DNA of 64,000 bases from Variovorax paradoxus. GTDB taxonomy: Bacteria > Pseudomonadota > Gammaproteobacteria > Burkholderiales > Burkholderiaceae_C. Each line of letters opens with the position of its first letter. Positions within the stretch are counted from its first letter, which is position 1. Shown here in pieces: positions 35,247 to 44,367 of the stretch. The notes beneath the pieces were generated by a model. The model was not told where the DNA came from, ran no database searches, and worked only from the letters and a program-made list of their open reading frames with translations. The stretch lies in NCBI RefSeq assembly GCF_018614875.1, contig NZ_JAGGNW010000002.1, positions 186,001 through 250,000 of the forward strand, written 5' to 3'. The position numbers were made by a program, and so were the translations under genes.

Positions 35247-36161
35247 ATGACTCTGTCGGACATGATGAACATCGGCCTCATGCAGGGCTTCGCGGGGCTG
35301 AGCCTCTTCGCGGTGCTGCTGCTGATGGGCCTGGGCCTCGCGATCATCTTCGGCCAGATGGGCGTGATCAACATGGCGCATGGCGAGTTCATGACCATCG
35401 GCGCCTATTCGATCTACCTGGCCGCGCGTGTCACCGAAAGCCTCGCGCCGGCGTTCATGCCGTACTACTTTCCGATTGCGATCGGCCTGGCCTTCGTCTT
35501 CGCCTTCATCACGGGCTGGATCGTGGAATGGGTGCTGATCCGCCACCTCTACAAGCGCCCGCTCGACACATTGCTCGCCACCTGGGGCGTGAGCCTGGGG
35601 CTGCAGCAGATCTTCCGCACCTTCATCGGCCCGAAGGAAGTGAGCCCCACGCTGCCCGAATGGCTCATGGGTTCGTGGACGCCGCATGAAGGTCTCGACA
35701 TTCCGATCAACGGCCTGTTCGTTCTGGCGCTCACCGCGCTGGTCACGGGCGGCGTGCTGATCGCGCTGCACAAGAGCCGCTGGGGCCTGCGCGTGCGCGC
35801 CACCGTGGCCAACCGTGTGATGGCCAACGCGACCGGCATCGACACCATGAAGACCGACCGCCTGACGTTTGCCATCGGCTGCGGCATTGCCGGCATGGCG
35901 GGCGCGGCCTTCACCACCATCGGATCGACGGGGCCGACCTCGGGCTCGCTCTACATCGTCGACGCCTTCCTGGTCGTCACCTTTGGCGGTGCGGCCAGCC
36001 TGCTGGGCACCGTGGTCTCGGCCTTCGGCATTGCGCAGACGCAGTCGATCTCGGAGTTCTTCATGACCGGCTCGATGGCCAAGGTGCTGACGCTGTCGCT
36101 GATCGTGCTGATTCTGATGATGCGGCCCCAAGGCCTCTTCGCCGTCAAGGTCCGCCGCTGA
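35247..36161 (+). CDS. urtB: Urea/amide ABC transporter permease UrtB
   Basis: 304 residues. A branched-chain-amino-acid-type permease (LivH family) with about eight membrane helices. FGQMGVINMAHGEFMTIGAY near residue 35 and the coupling motif around NRVMANATGIDTMKTDRLTF are typical of UrtB. It pairs with UrtC to form the inner-membrane channel. It lacks the long periplasmic N-terminal extension seen in some UrtB proteins. It lies 75 bp after urtA, across the REP-like hairpin. Confidence 0.94.
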   Translation: MTLSDMMNIGLMQGFAGLSLFAVLLLMGLGLAIIFGQMGVINMAHGEFMTIGAYSIYLAARVTESLAPAFMPYYFPIAIGLAFVFAFITGWIVEWVLIRHLYKRPLDTLLATWGVSLGLQQIFRTFIGPKEVSPTLPEWLMGSWTPHEGLDIPINGLFVLALTALVTGGVLIALHKSRWGLRVRATVANRVMANATGIDTMKTDRLTFAIGCGIAGMAGAAFTTIGSTGPTSGSLYIVDAFLVVTFGGAASLLGTVVSAFGIAQTQSISEFFMTGSMAKVLTLSLIVLILMMRPQGLFAVKVRR

Positions 36162-36192
36162 TGAACCCGATTCCTTCCTGGAGAACGTTCCG

Positions 36193-37386
36193 ATGATGAA
36201 TTTCATCAAGGCCTCGATCCTGCGCTACCAGCTCGGCAGCCTCTTGCTGCTGGTGCTGCTGCTGGCGGTCGTGCTGCCGCTGTCGCTCGACATCTTCCGC
36301 CTCAACCTCGTGGGCAAGTACCTCACGTACGCTTTCGTGGCCGTGGGGCTCGTGATGGTGTGGGGCTACGGCGGCGTGCTGAGCCTGGGGCAGGGCGTGT
36401 TCTTCGGCATCGGCGGGTATGCGATGGCGATGTTCCTCAAGCTCGAAGCCTCCGACCCCATCACGACCAAGATCCAGTCGACGCCCGGCATTCCGGACTT
36501 CATGGACTGGAACCAGATCACCGAGCTGCCCATGCTGTGGCTGCCGTTCAAGAGCCTGCCGCTGAGCCTGGCGCTGGTGGTGCTGGCGCCGATGGCGCTG
36601 GCCTGGCTCGTGAGCTTCGCGATGTTCAAGCGCCGCGTGGGCGGCGTGTACTTCGCGATCATCACGCAGGCGGTGGCGCTGATCTGCACCGTGCTCATCA
36701 TCGGCCAGCAGGGCTACACGGGCGGCGTGAACGGCATGACCGACCTGAAGACCATGCTGGGCTGGGACACGCGCACGGACAGCGCCAAGTACATCCTCTA
36801 CTACGTCTGCGTCGGCCTGCTGATCGCCAGCATCGTGCTGTGCCGCTGGGTGCAGACCAGCAAGCTCGGCACGCTGCTGCTGGCCATGCGCGACAAGGAA
36901 GACCGCGTGCGCTTCTCGGGCTACGACGTGTCGAACTTCAAGGTCTTCACCTTCTGCCTGGCGGCCGGGCTCTCGGGCATTGGGGGCGCCATGTTCGCGC
37001 TGCAGGTGGGCTTCATGTCGCCGAGCTTCGTGGGCATCGTGCCATCCATCGAGATGGTGATCTTCTGCGCCGTGGGTGGCCGCATGAGCCTGGTGGGCGC
37101 GGTTTATGGCGCGCTGCTGGTGAACGCGGGCAAGACGCTGTTCTCGGAGAGCTTTCCGGACCTGTGGCTGTTCCTGATGGCCGGGCTCTTCATCGGCGTG
37201 ACCATGGCCTTCCCGATGGGGCTGGCGGGGCTGTGGGACGAAAAGATCAGGCCGTGGTGGAAGTCGCGTCGCCAGGCGCTGCGTGATGCAGCCGTCAAAC
37301 CGCCAGCGGCTGCCGCACCCATGGGGCCTGTCGCCGCACCATCCGAACCCACGCTGCCCGACGGCGTCGGCAGCCAGCGCGCCTGA
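36193..37386 (+). CDS. urtC: Urea/amide ABC transporter permease UrtC
   Basis: 397 residues, LivM family, eight to ten membrane helices. Recognisable by VWGYGGVLSLGQGVFFGIGG, YFAIITQAVALICTVLIIGQ and the coupling segment RVRFSGYDVSNFKVFTFCLA. It is the second channel subunit. The last 40 residues are an Ala/Pro-rich cytoplasmic tail with no clear role. It lies 31 bp after urtB. Confidence 0.94.
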   Translation: MMNFIKASILRYQLGSLLLLVLLLAVVLPLSLDIFRLNLVGKYLTYAFVAVGLVMVWGYGGVLSLGQGVFFGIGGYAMAMFLKLEASDPITTKIQSTPGIPDFMDWNQITELPMLWLPFKSLPLSLALVVLAPMALAWLVSFAMFKRRVGGVYFAIITQAVALICTVLIIGQQGYTGGVNGMTDLKTMLGWDTRTDSAKYILYYVCVGLLIASIVLCRWVQTSKLGTLLLAMRDKEDRVRFSGYDVSNFKVFTFCLAAGLSGIGGAMFALQVGFMSPSFVGIVPSIEMVIFCAVGGRMSLVGAVYGALLVNAGKTLFSESFPDLWLFLMAGLFIGVTMAFPMGLAGLWDEKIRPWWKSRRQALRDAAVKPPAAAAPMGPVAAPSEPTLPDGVGSQRA

Positions 37387-37404
37387 ACCCTGAGCCACAC
37401 CCTC

Positions 37405-38148
37405 ATGAGCAACACCGACTTCGCGCTCGCAGTGGAAGACCTCAGCGTCTCCTTCGACGGCTTCAAGGCCATCGACGATCTCACGCTCTACATCGACAAG
37501 AACGAGCTGCGCGTGATCATCGGCCCCAACGGCGCGGGCAAGACCACGCTGCTCGACCTGATCTGCGGCAAGACCAAGGCCAGTGCCGGCAGCATCAAGT
37601 TCAAGAACACCGAGCTCACGAAGATGGCCGAGCACAAGCGCGTGCGGCTGGGCATCGGGCGCAAGTTCCAGACGCCGTCGATCTACGAGAACCTCAGCGT
37701 GTTCCAGAACCTCGAGGTGTCGTTCCCGAAGGGCCGCTCGGTGCTCGGCGCGCTGGCGTTCAGGTGCGACGACGAGGTCAAGTCCAAGGTGCAGGCGGTG
37801 GCCGATGACATCGGCTTGGCCGACAGGCTACGCACCGAAGCGGGCCTGTTGAGCCATGGCCAGAAGCAGTGGCTGGAGATCGGCATGCTGCTGATGCAGG
37901 AGCCCGAGCTGCTGATGCTCGACGAACCCATCGCGGGCATGAGCGCGCGCGAGCGCGAGCTCACGGCCGATCTGCTCAAGCGCATCTGCCGGAACCGCGC
38001 GGTGATCGTCATCGAGCACGACATGGCTTTCGTGAAGCAGATCGCGCACAAGGTCACCGTGATGCACCAGGGAAAGATCCTGGCCGAGGGGCCGATGGAG
38101 AAGGTGCAGGCGGACCCGAAGGTCATCGACGTTTATCTGGGGCACTAG
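37405..38148 (+). CDS. urtD: Urea/amide ABC transporter ATP-binding protein UrtD
   Basis: 247 residues. LivG-type ATPase with Walker A GPNGAGKTT, Q-loop region FQTPSIYENLSVFQNL, an unusual signature LSHGQKQWLEIGMLL (typical of UrtD) and Walker B LLMLDEPIAGM. It energises import together with UrtE. It starts 18 bp after urtC. A mobile-repeat insertion follows its stop. Confidence 0.94.
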   Translation: MSNTDFALAVEDLSVSFDGFKAIDDLTLYIDKNELRVIIGPNGAGKTTLLDLICGKTKASAGSIKFKNTELTKMAEHKRVRLGIGRKFQTPSIYENLSVFQNLEVSFPKGRSVLGALAFRCDDEVKSKVQAVADDIGLADRLRTEAGLLSHGQKQWLEIGMLLMQEPELLMLDEPIAGMSARERELTADLLKRICRNRAVIVIEHDMAFVKQIAHKVTVMHQGKILAEGPMEKVQADPKVIDVYLGH

Positions 38149-38168
38149 ATGAAGTCTCGCGTTGTGCT

Positions 38169-38247
38169 TTGTTCAGGGCGCGCTCCCGCCGACGGGGGAC
38201 ATTCGCGGAGGGGAGTACCCGGTGGCCTGTGCACGCGCCCTGAACAA
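38169..38247. mobile_element. 79-bp MITE-like element between urtD and urtE (repeat copy 2)
   Basis: The element is bounded by perfect 14-bp terminal inverted repeats, TTGTTCAGGGCGCG at 38169 and CGCGCCCTGAACAA ending at 38247. Its internal 50 bp (38193-38242) are identical to 23599-23648. It lies between two genes of one operon without disrupting either and leaves 21 bp before urtE. No flanking target duplication is clear. Small non-autonomous element or REP-type repeat is the best description. Confidence 0.75.
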
Positions 38248-38268
38248 GAGCATTCGAGGAACCACCAA

Positions 38269-38970
38269 ATGAGCAACATCATGCTGAAGGTCGAAGACCT
38301 CCACGTCGCCTACGGCCAGAGCGAGGCCCTGCACGGCCTGACGTTCGAAGGCCATGCCAACGAAACCGTCGCCATCATGGGCCGCAACGGCATGGGCAAG
38401 ACCACGCTGTTCAAGAGCCTGATGGGAATCCTGCCTTTGAAGAGTGGGCGCATCGAAGTGGCCGGGCAAGACGTGTCGCGCGACGAGAGCTTCCGCCGTG
38501 TGGCCAAAGGCATCGCCTACGTGCCGCAAGGCCGCATGATCTTTCCGACTCTCACTGTCGAAGAGAACATCCAGACCGGTTTGGAGAACTCCAAGACCCG
38601 CCGCATCCCCGAGGAAATCTACGCACTGTTCCCTGTGCTGTGGGACATGAAGAACCGCAAGGGCGGCAACCTCTCCGGCGGCCAGCAACAGCAGCTAGCC
38701 ATAGCGCGCGCCCTCGTCACAAACCCCAAGGTGCTGCTGCTAGACGAGCCCACCGAAGGTATCCAGCCTTCGATCATCAAGGACATCGCCAAGGCCCTCA
38801 ACGAGATCCGCAAGCTGCGCGGCATCACCATCGTCGTGTCCGAGCAGGTGCTCAGCTTTGCGCTCGACGTGGCCGACCGCCTGTTCGTGATCGAAGGTGG
38901 ACGCCTCGTGCACGAGACGGCGCGCGACAAGACCGACGTCGACCACATCAAGGCCTATCTCTCCGTTTAA
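38269..38970 (+). CDS. urtE: Urea/amide ABC transporter ATP-binding protein UrtE
   Basis: 233 residues, LivF-type ATPase. Walker A GRNGMGKTT, signature LSGGQQQQLAIARAL, Walker B LLLDEPTEGIQPS. The start at 38269 (MSNIMLKVEDLHVAYGQ) follows CGAGGAACCACCAA. The frame is open upstream through the inserted repeat, but that part is not coding. It partners with UrtD. Confidence 0.94.
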   Translation: MSNIMLKVEDLHVAYGQSEALHGLTFEGHANETVAIMGRNGMGKTTLFKSLMGILPLKSGRIEVAGQDVSRDESFRRVAKGIAYVPQGRMIFPTLTVEENIQTGLENSKTRRIPEEIYALFPVLWDMKNRKGGNLSGGQQQQLAIARALVTNPKVLLLDEPTEGIQPSIIKDIAKALNEIRKLRGITIVVSEQVLSFALDVADRLFVIEGGRLVHETARDKTDVDHIKAYLSV

Positions 38971-38997
38971 CCACCAACCAACCAGGAGCCACTGCAC

Positions 38998-40230
38998 ATG
39001 ACGGACACGCTGATCAAGGTCGACCTGACCAAGCCGCCCACCGAGAACGAGAACATCCACAACCGCTGGCATCCGGACATTCCGATGGCCTGCTGGGTCA
39101 ACCCGGGCGACGACTTCATCCTCGAGACCTTCGACTGGACGGGAGGATTCATCAAGAACAACGACAGCGCCGACGACGTGCGCGACATCGACCTCAGCAC
39201 CGTGCACTACCTCTCGGGCCCCGTGGGCGTGAAGGGCGCCGAGCCCGGCGACCTGCTGGTGGTGGACCTGCTCGACATTGGCGCCAAGCAGGACAGCCTC
39301 TGGGGCTTCAACGGTTTCTTCTCGAAGAAGAACGGCGGCGGTTTCCTCACCGATCATTTTCCCGAAGCGCAGAAATCCATCTGGGACTTCAAGGGCATGT
39401 TCACCAGCTCGCGCCATATCCCGGGCGTGAACTTCGCGGGCCTGATCCACCCCGGCCTGATCGGCTGCCTGCCCGACAAGCCCATGCTCGACATGTGGAA
39501 CGAGCGCGAAGGCAAGCTCATCGCCACCGACCCGGACCGCGTGCCCGGCCTCGCCAATCCACCGTTCGCCGGCACCGCCCACATGGGCAGGATGACCGGT
39601 GAAGCCCGCGCCAAGGCAGCGGCCGAAGGCGCACGCACGGTGCCGCCGCGCGAGCACGGCGGCAACTGCGACATCAAGGACCTCTCGCGCGGCTCGAAGG
39701 TGTTCTTCCCGGTGTACGTCGACGGCGCGGGCCTCAGTGTGGGCGACCTGCACTTCAGCCAGGGCGACGGCGAGATCACCTTCTGCGGCGCCATCGAGAT
39801 GGCCGGCTGGGTGCACATGAAGGTCACGCTCATCAAGGGCGGCATGGCCAAGTACGGTATCAAGAACCCGATCTTCAAGCCGAGCGTGATCACGCCGCAG
39901 TACAACGACTACCTGATCTTCGAAGGCATCTCGGTCGACGAGAGCGGCAAGCAGCACTACCTCGACGTGAACGTGGCCTACCGCCAGGCCTGCCTGAACG
40001 CCATCGAGTATTTGAAGAAGTTCGGCTACTCGGGCGCGCAGGCCTATTCGATCCTGGGCACCGCGCCTGTGCAGGGCCACATCAGCGGCGTGGTCGACGT
40101 GCCCAACTCCTGCGCCACGCTGTGGCTGCCCACGCAGATCTTCGACTTCGACATCAACCCGAACGCATCGGGCCCGGTGAAGATGATCGACGGCAGCATC
40201 GACATGCCGCTCTCGCACGACCTGGCCTGA
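38998..40230 (+). CDS. fmdA: Formamidase
   Basis: 410 residues, FmdA/AmdA acetamidase-formamidase family. It hydrolyses formamide to formate and ammonium in the cytoplasm. Typical segments are HNRWHPDIPMACWVNPGDDF, FNGFFSKKNGGGFLTDHFPE, PPREHGGNCDIKDLSRGSKV and HFSQGDGEITFCGAIEMAG. It begins 27 bp after urtE with a CAGGAG ribosome-binding site. Its position in the operon suggests that the transporter brings in formamide or other short amides in addition to, or instead of, urea, as in the Methylophilus fmd cluster. Confidence 0.95.
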   Translation: MTDTLIKVDLTKPPTENENIHNRWHPDIPMACWVNPGDDFILETFDWTGGFIKNNDSADDVRDIDLSTVHYLSGPVGVKGAEPGDLLVVDLLDIGAKQDSLWGFNGFFSKKNGGGFLTDHFPEAQKSIWDFKGMFTSSRHIPGVNFAGLIHPGLIGCLPDKPMLDMWNEREGKLIATDPDRVPGLANPPFAGTAHMGRMTGEARAKAAAEGARTVPPREHGGNCDIKDLSRGSKVFFPVYVDGAGLSVGDLHFSQGDGEITFCGAIEMAGWVHMKVTLIKGGMAKYGIKNPIFKPSVITPQYNDYLIFEGISVDESGKQHYLDVNVAYRQACLNAIEYLKKFGYSGAQAYSILGTAPVQGHISGVVDVPNSCATLWLPTQIFDFDINPNASGPVKMIDGSIDMPLSHDLA

Positions 40231-40241
40231 CGGACGCGCCC

Positions 40242-40589
40242 ATGCCCACCTACGACTATGCCTGCGGCCGATGCGGCGGCTTCGAGGCGCTGCGGCCTTC
40301 GGTCCAGCGCGACGAGCCGGCCGCGTGCCCCGACTGCGGCTGCGCATCGCCGCGCGTACTTTCGGCTGCGCCGCGGCTCGCGCTGATGGCCTCGGGAACA
40401 CGCCGCGCGATGGAGACCAACGAGCGCGCGCGGCACGAACCGGGCAGCTCGCGCGACTACGCGCGCTTCAGGCATCCGGCGGGGTGCGGCTGCTGCTCCG
40501 CAGGGGCGTCGCGGCGCAGCGCGACGGTGACTGCGGCGAACGGTGCCAAGTCGGCGCCGGCCAAGCGGCCCTGGATGATTTCGCACTAA
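40242..40589 (+). CDS. fmdB: FmdB-type zinc-ribbon protein
   Basis: 115 residues. An N-terminal single zinc ribbon (MPTYDYACGRCGGFEALRPS, then CPDCGCASPRVL) with two CxxC pairs is the FmdB regulatory domain. The C-terminal half is basic with an extra Cys cluster (GCGCCSAG). FmdB proteins accompany formamidase and are thought to regulate amide use, though the mechanism is not established. It lies 11 bp after fmdA and is the last gene of the operon. Confidence 0.87.
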   Translation: MPTYDYACGRCGGFEALRPSVQRDEPAACPDCGCASPRVLSAAPRLALMASGTRRAMETNERARHEPGSSRDYARFRHPAGCGCCSAGASRRSATVTAANGAKSAPAKRPWMISH

Positions 40590-40651
40590 TGCCGGGCTGA
40601 CATCCGCGGCGAGCAGCCGCTCTGCGCCGACCCGATTGTTTCAATCCCGTG

Positions 40652-40682
40652 AACGCCGTGATTCCGTTTGCGGCGTTTTTTT
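40652..40682 (+). terminator. Rho-independent terminator of the urt-fmd operon
   Basis: AACGCCG and CGGCGTT pair across a 12-nt loop and run into seven T, 62 bp after the fmdB stop. Confidence 0.85.
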
Positions 40683-40736
40683 CAGCGGCTTCAGGATCAC
40701 ACTTCATTTCACCAACCAACCCATCAGGAGATTGAA

Positions 40737-41087
40737 ATGAATGCCTCGAAAGTCCTTGCCGCTGCTGCCCTCTCGCTTCTGGCTGCCGCCGGTGCGCATG
40801 CAGAAACCTACGAAGGCGTGCTGACCGTGAACTCCGGCGTCTCGCGCGCCGAAGTTGCGTCGCAAGCCACTGCCGCCGCTCGCGCAGGCAACGAATACAG
40901 CGACGCCGCCAGTGCCGGCGCACAAGCCTTTGCCTCGACCGCCGACCGTGCGACCATTCAAGCCGAAGCCGTCGCCAAGGCGCATGACCCGCTGGCCAGC
41001 CTCGACCGCCGCGCGTTCTACCGCGACGAAGTGCCGCAGGCCTACAAGAAGCCCAGCGTGTCGTTCACGCGCCAGGCCGGCCTGTAA
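40737..41087 (+). CDS. DUF4148-like exported protein
   Basis: 116 residues. A signal peptide (KVLAAAALSLLAAAGAHAET) is followed by a short Ala-rich, helical mature part (GVSRAEVASQATAAARAGNE, then YRDEVPQAYKKPS). Small periplasmic proteins of the DUF4148 type are abundant and multicopy in Burkholderiales; their function is unknown. A strong AGGAG ribosome-binding site and flanking terminators make it a single-gene unit. Confidence 0.8.
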   Translation: MNASKVLAAAALSLLAAAGAHAETYEGVLTVNSGVSRAEVASQATAAARAGNEYSDAASAGAQAFASTADRATIQAEAVAKAHDPLASLDRRAFYRDEVPQAYKKPSVSFTRQAGL

Positions 41088-41122
41088 GCCGATCTCTCTC
41101 TTTGATCGGTGCAATGATGAAG

Positions 41123-41150
41123 AACGGGCCCTTCGCAGGGCCCGTTTTTT
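41123..41150 (+). terminator. Rho-independent terminator of the DUF4148 gene
   Basis: A 10-bp perfect stem AACGGGCCCT/AGGGCCCGTT with a 4-nt loop, followed by six T. It lies between convergent genes. Confidence 0.92.
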
Positions 41151-41172
41151 CTTTACCGCGCGCCGCGCAGCA

Positions 41173-43431
41173 TCACTCCCGCGTGAGCGCGAAGCTCTTC
41201 CTGATGCCGCCCGCGGCCGACGGCGCCACCCACAGGTCGAATTCTCCCGGCTCGACCGTCGGCTTCATGTCGCGGCCAATGAACTGCAGGTCGTCCGCGC
41301 GCAGCGTGAACTCGACCACCTTCGATGCGCCGGGCTCGATGCGCACCTTGCGGAAGTTCTTGAGCTCGCGCACCGGCCGCGTCACGCTCGCGGCGCGTTC
41401 GGCGGCGTAGAGCTGCACCACTTCCTCGGCCTCGCGCTGGCCGGTGTTGGTGACGGTGGCGCGCACGCGCAAGCTCCCGCCCAGCGGCAGCCGCTCCTGG
41501 CTCAGTTCCATGCTGTCGTAGCGCACCGGCGCATAGCCGATGCCGAATCCGAAGGGATAGAGCGCCTGGTTCGTGGTGTCCACGTAGCGGGTCTTGAACG
41601 CCATCGCCTGGTCGCTGTCGGGCAGCGGCCGACCGGTGCGCTTCTGGCCGTAGTAGAAGGGCACTTGGCCAGACGTTTGCGGAAAGCTCACCGGCAGCCG
41701 GCCCGAAGGGTTGAAATCGCCGAACACCACGTCGGCAATGGCAGTGCCGGTCTGCACGCCGAGAAACCAGGTGACGAGGATGGCGTCGGCATTGCGCACG
41801 GCGCCCCTGAGCGCCATCGCGCGGCCGTTGCTCAGCAGCACGACCACGGGCTTGCCGGTGGCGGCCACGGCCTCGGCCAGGTCCTGCTGGGCCTGCGGAA
41901 TGCCGATGTCGGTTCTCGAGCGGGCTTCGCCCGACATGCGCTCGCTCTCGCCGATGGCGAGCACCACCACGTCGGCATTGCGCGCGGCGGCCACGGCGGC
42001 GTCGATGCCGCCGGCCAGCGGCGCATCGATGCCCGAGCCGCGCACCACCGCCAGCGCGCCGGGGTCGGCCAGCGCGGCGCGCAGGCCTTCGTCGATGCCG
42101 ACAGGCGCCGACTGGCCCGGGAACAGGCTCCACGCGCCGAGCAGGTCCTGCGTGCCCGAGGCGAAAGGCCCGATCAGCGCGATCTTCCTGCCCGACTTGG
42201 GCAGCGGCAGCACCGCGCGCTCGTTCTTCAGCATCACGATGGAACGGCGCGCGTCCTCGCGCGCCAGCGCGATGTGCGCGGGGTTGTCGGCCCGGGGCTG
42301 CGCCGGTGCGGCATCGAGGCCCCGAAGCGGCTGGTCGAACAGGCCGAGCTTTTGCTTGACCCACAGCACGCGGCGCACCGCATCGTCCAGCCGTGCCGTC
42401 GGCACTTCGCCCGAGGCCACGAGCTCGGGCAGGTGGCGCATGTACAGGCCGCTCTGCATGCTGACGTCGGTGCCGGCCAGGAACGACTGCTTCGCCGCCT
42501 GCCGGCCGTCGGCGGCATAGCCGTGCGCGATCAGTTCCTCGTCGGCCGTGTAGTCGGACACCACGAAGCCCTTGAACTTCCATTCGTCGCGCAGCACCCC
42601 CGTCAGGAGCGCCGGATTGGCAATGGACGGAATGCCCGAGATCTCGTTGAAGGCGCTCATGACCGAGAGCGCGCCCGCGTCCAGCGCGGCGCGGAACGGC
42701 GGCAGGTAGACCTGGCGCAGCGTGCGCTCGGAGATGTCGGTGGCGGCGTAGTCCAGCCCGCCCTCGGCGGCGCCGTAGGCCGCGAAATGCTTGGGCGTGG
42801 CCAGCAGCGAATCGGCGCGCGACAGGTCGCTGCCCTGGAAGCCGCGCACGCGCGCGGCCGCGAACTGGTTGGCCAGGTACACGTCTTCGCCCGCACCCTC
42901 GATGCCGCGGCCCCATCGCGCGTCGCGCGCAATGTCCACCATCGGCGCGAAGGTCCAGCGAAAGCCGTCGGCGCTGGCTTCCACCGCGGCCGCGCGCGCG
43001 GTGCGCTCGGCGAGTTCGGGCTCCCAGCTCGCGGCCTCGGCCAGCGGCATCGGGAAGATGGTGCGAAAGCCGTGGATCACGTCGGCGCCGTAGATGAGCG
43101 GAATGCCCAGGCGCGATTCGCGCACGGCCACTTCCTGCAGCACCCGCTTGCGGTCCAGCCCTTCGTTGTTGAACAGGCCGGTGACGCGGCCGGCGCGCAC
43201 GTCGTCGATCTCCTGCTGCCCATTGCGCTGGGCGGCCTGCGGATTGCCGGGAATGTGGGTGTCGGCGGGGCCGTAGAGGCTGAGCTGGCCCACCTTCTCC
43301 TCGACCGTCATGCGGGCGATGAGCGATTCGATGCGCGCTTCGGCGCCTGCCTGTGGCGGCGATGCGCTCATGGCGCAGGCGGTGAGGAGAAGGGGGACGG
43401 AAAGCAGGAGGGCGGTGAAACGGATGCGCAT
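41173..43431 (-). CDS. bglX: Beta-glucosidase, GH3 family (BglX-like), predicted lipoprotein
   Basis: 752 residues. It hydrolyses beta-linked glucosides with retention. The N-terminus has a lipobox LLTAC (Cys about residue 19). The GH3 N-terminal barrel contains LFNNEGLDRKRV, GIPLIYGADVIHGFRTIFP, KHFAAYGAAEGGLDY and the nucleophile Asp in FVVSDYTADEEL (about residue 291). The C-terminal sandwich domain and a fibronectin-III-like domain (SLRVRATVTNTGQREAEEVV) follow, as in BglX. Envelope location is predicted from the signal. No sugar transporter is adjacent. Confidence 0.93.
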   Translation of the reverse strand: MRIRFTALLLSVPLLLTACAMSASPPQAGAEARIESLIARMTVEEKVGQLSLYGPADTHIPGNPQAAQRNGQQEIDDVRAGRVTGLFNNEGLDRKRVLQEVAVRESRLGIPLIYGADVIHGFRTIFPMPLAEAASWEPELAERTARAAAVEASADGFRWTFAPMVDIARDARWGRGIEGAGEDVYLANQFAAARVRGFQGSDLSRADSLLATPKHFAAYGAAEGGLDYAATDISERTLRQVYLPPFRAALDAGALSVMSAFNEISGIPSIANPALLTGVLRDEWKFKGFVVSDYTADEELIAHGYAADGRQAAKQSFLAGTDVSMQSGLYMRHLPELVASGEVPTARLDDAVRRVLWVKQKLGLFDQPLRGLDAAPAQPRADNPAHIALAREDARRSIVMLKNERAVLPLPKSGRKIALIGPFASGTQDLLGAWSLFPGQSAPVGIDEGLRAALADPGALAVVRGSGIDAPLAGGIDAAVAAARNADVVVLAIGESERMSGEARSRTDIGIPQAQQDLAEAVAATGKPVVVLLSNGRAMALRGAVRNADAILVTWFLGVQTGTAIADVVFGDFNPSGRLPVSFPQTSGQVPFYYGQKRTGRPLPDSDQAMAFKTRYVDTTNQALYPFGFGIGYAPVRYDSMELSQERLPLGGSLRVRATVTNTGQREAEEVVQLYAAERAASVTRPVRELKNFRKVRIEPGASKVVEFTLRADDLQFIGRDMKPTVEPGEFDLWVAPSAAGGIRKSFALTRE

Positions 43432-43510
43432 CGCCCCCGTTTTTAAACCATTGCAAAAATCGCAAGCTGACCTTCAACCTTGAAAGCGCCAAGGTTTCGC
43501 GAAACAAGCG

Positions 43511-43553
43511 AAAAAAATGGCTGCCGGCACCTGTCGCGCAGGCACTGGCAGCC
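43511..43553 (-). terminator. Rho-independent terminator of the aldolase-HD operon
   Basis: On the minus strand GGCTGCC...GGCAGCC pair around an inner TGCCTG/CAGGTGC stem and run into seven T, 24 bp past the aldolase stop. Confidence 0.85.
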
Positions 43554-43576
43554 GTGGAAACCGGAATCGGCGCGTC

Positions 43577-44344
43577 TTACTGCTTGTAACTGTCGTCGAT
43601 GCGGTCGAGCTTGCGGATCAGCGAGGGCCAGACGAACTGCCCGCCCAGGCCACCCGTCTGCACCTTCATCGCCTGGCCCACGCCCTCGACGATCTTGGGG
43701 TTCACCTGCGTGAGTTCGCCGCCGCCCGACTGGGCCGCTATCTGGATCTGGCAGGTGTTCTCGAAGGTGTACATCGACAGGAAGGCGTCGGCAATGGTCT
43801 TGCCGCAAGTGAGCAGGCCGTGGTTGCGCAGCATCAGGAAGTTGGCATTGCCCATGTCGGCCTGCAGGCGCGGCTTCTCGTCGTCGCGGAAGGCCACGCC
43901 TTCGTAGTCGTGGTAGGCCAGCGAGGCCAGCACGAAGGTCGACTGCTGGCTGATGGGCAGCACGCCGTTCTTCTGCGCGCTTACTGCAATGCCGGCCCTG
44001 GTGTGGGTGTGCAGCACGCACTGGATGTCTTCGCGCGCGGCATGCACGGCGCTGTGGATCACGAAGCCGGCCGGGTTCACGGGATAGGGCGACTCGATGA
44101 TCTTGTTGCATTGCTGGTCGACCTTGACCAGGCTCGATGCGGTGATCTCGTCGAACATCAGGCCATAGGGGTTGATCAGGAAATGGTGCTCGGGCCCGGG
44201 GATGCGCGCGCTGATGTGCGTGAACACCATGTCGCTCCAGCCGTAGAGCGCCACGAGGCGGTAGCACGCCGCAAGGTCGACGCGCAACTGCCACTCCTCG
44301 GCGGAGACGAGCTTCTGGATTTCGGATTGGGTGTTTGCGTTCAT
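43577..44344 (-). CDS. Class II aldolase/adducin family protein
   Basis: 255 residues. Zinc-dependent aldolase fold: VDLAACYRLVALYGWSDMVF, the catalytic/metal region HSAVHAAREDIQCVLHTHTR (metal His pair in HTH), and RNHGLLTCGKTIADAF. It could act on a sugar phosphate or on a hydroxy or decarboxylation substrate; the family also contains decarboxylases. The start at 44344 opens the conserved domain, 23 bp after the HD-domain gene. The two form a short operon divergent from a Crp/Fnr regulator. Confidence 0.87.
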   Translation of the reverse strand: MNANTQSEIQKLVSAEEWQLRVDLAACYRLVALYGWSDMVFTHISARIPGPEHHFLINPYGLMFDEITASSLVKVDQQCNKIIESPYPVNPAGFVIHSAVHAAREDIQCVLHTHTRAGIAVSAQKNGVLPISQQSTFVLASLAYHDYEGVAFRDDEKPRLQADMGNANFLMLRNHGLLTCGKTIADAFLSMYTFENTCQIQIAAQSGGGELTQVNPKIVEGVGQAMKVQTGGLGGQFVWPSLIRKLDRIDDSYKQ

Positions 44345-44367
44345 GGTGAGTGCTTTCCTTGTGGGGG

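Noticed and set aside
40668..40736. Longer N-terminus for the DUF4148-like protein
   Set aside because: The extension overlaps the upstream terminator; the later ATG has a strong ribosome-binding site and a proper signal peptide.
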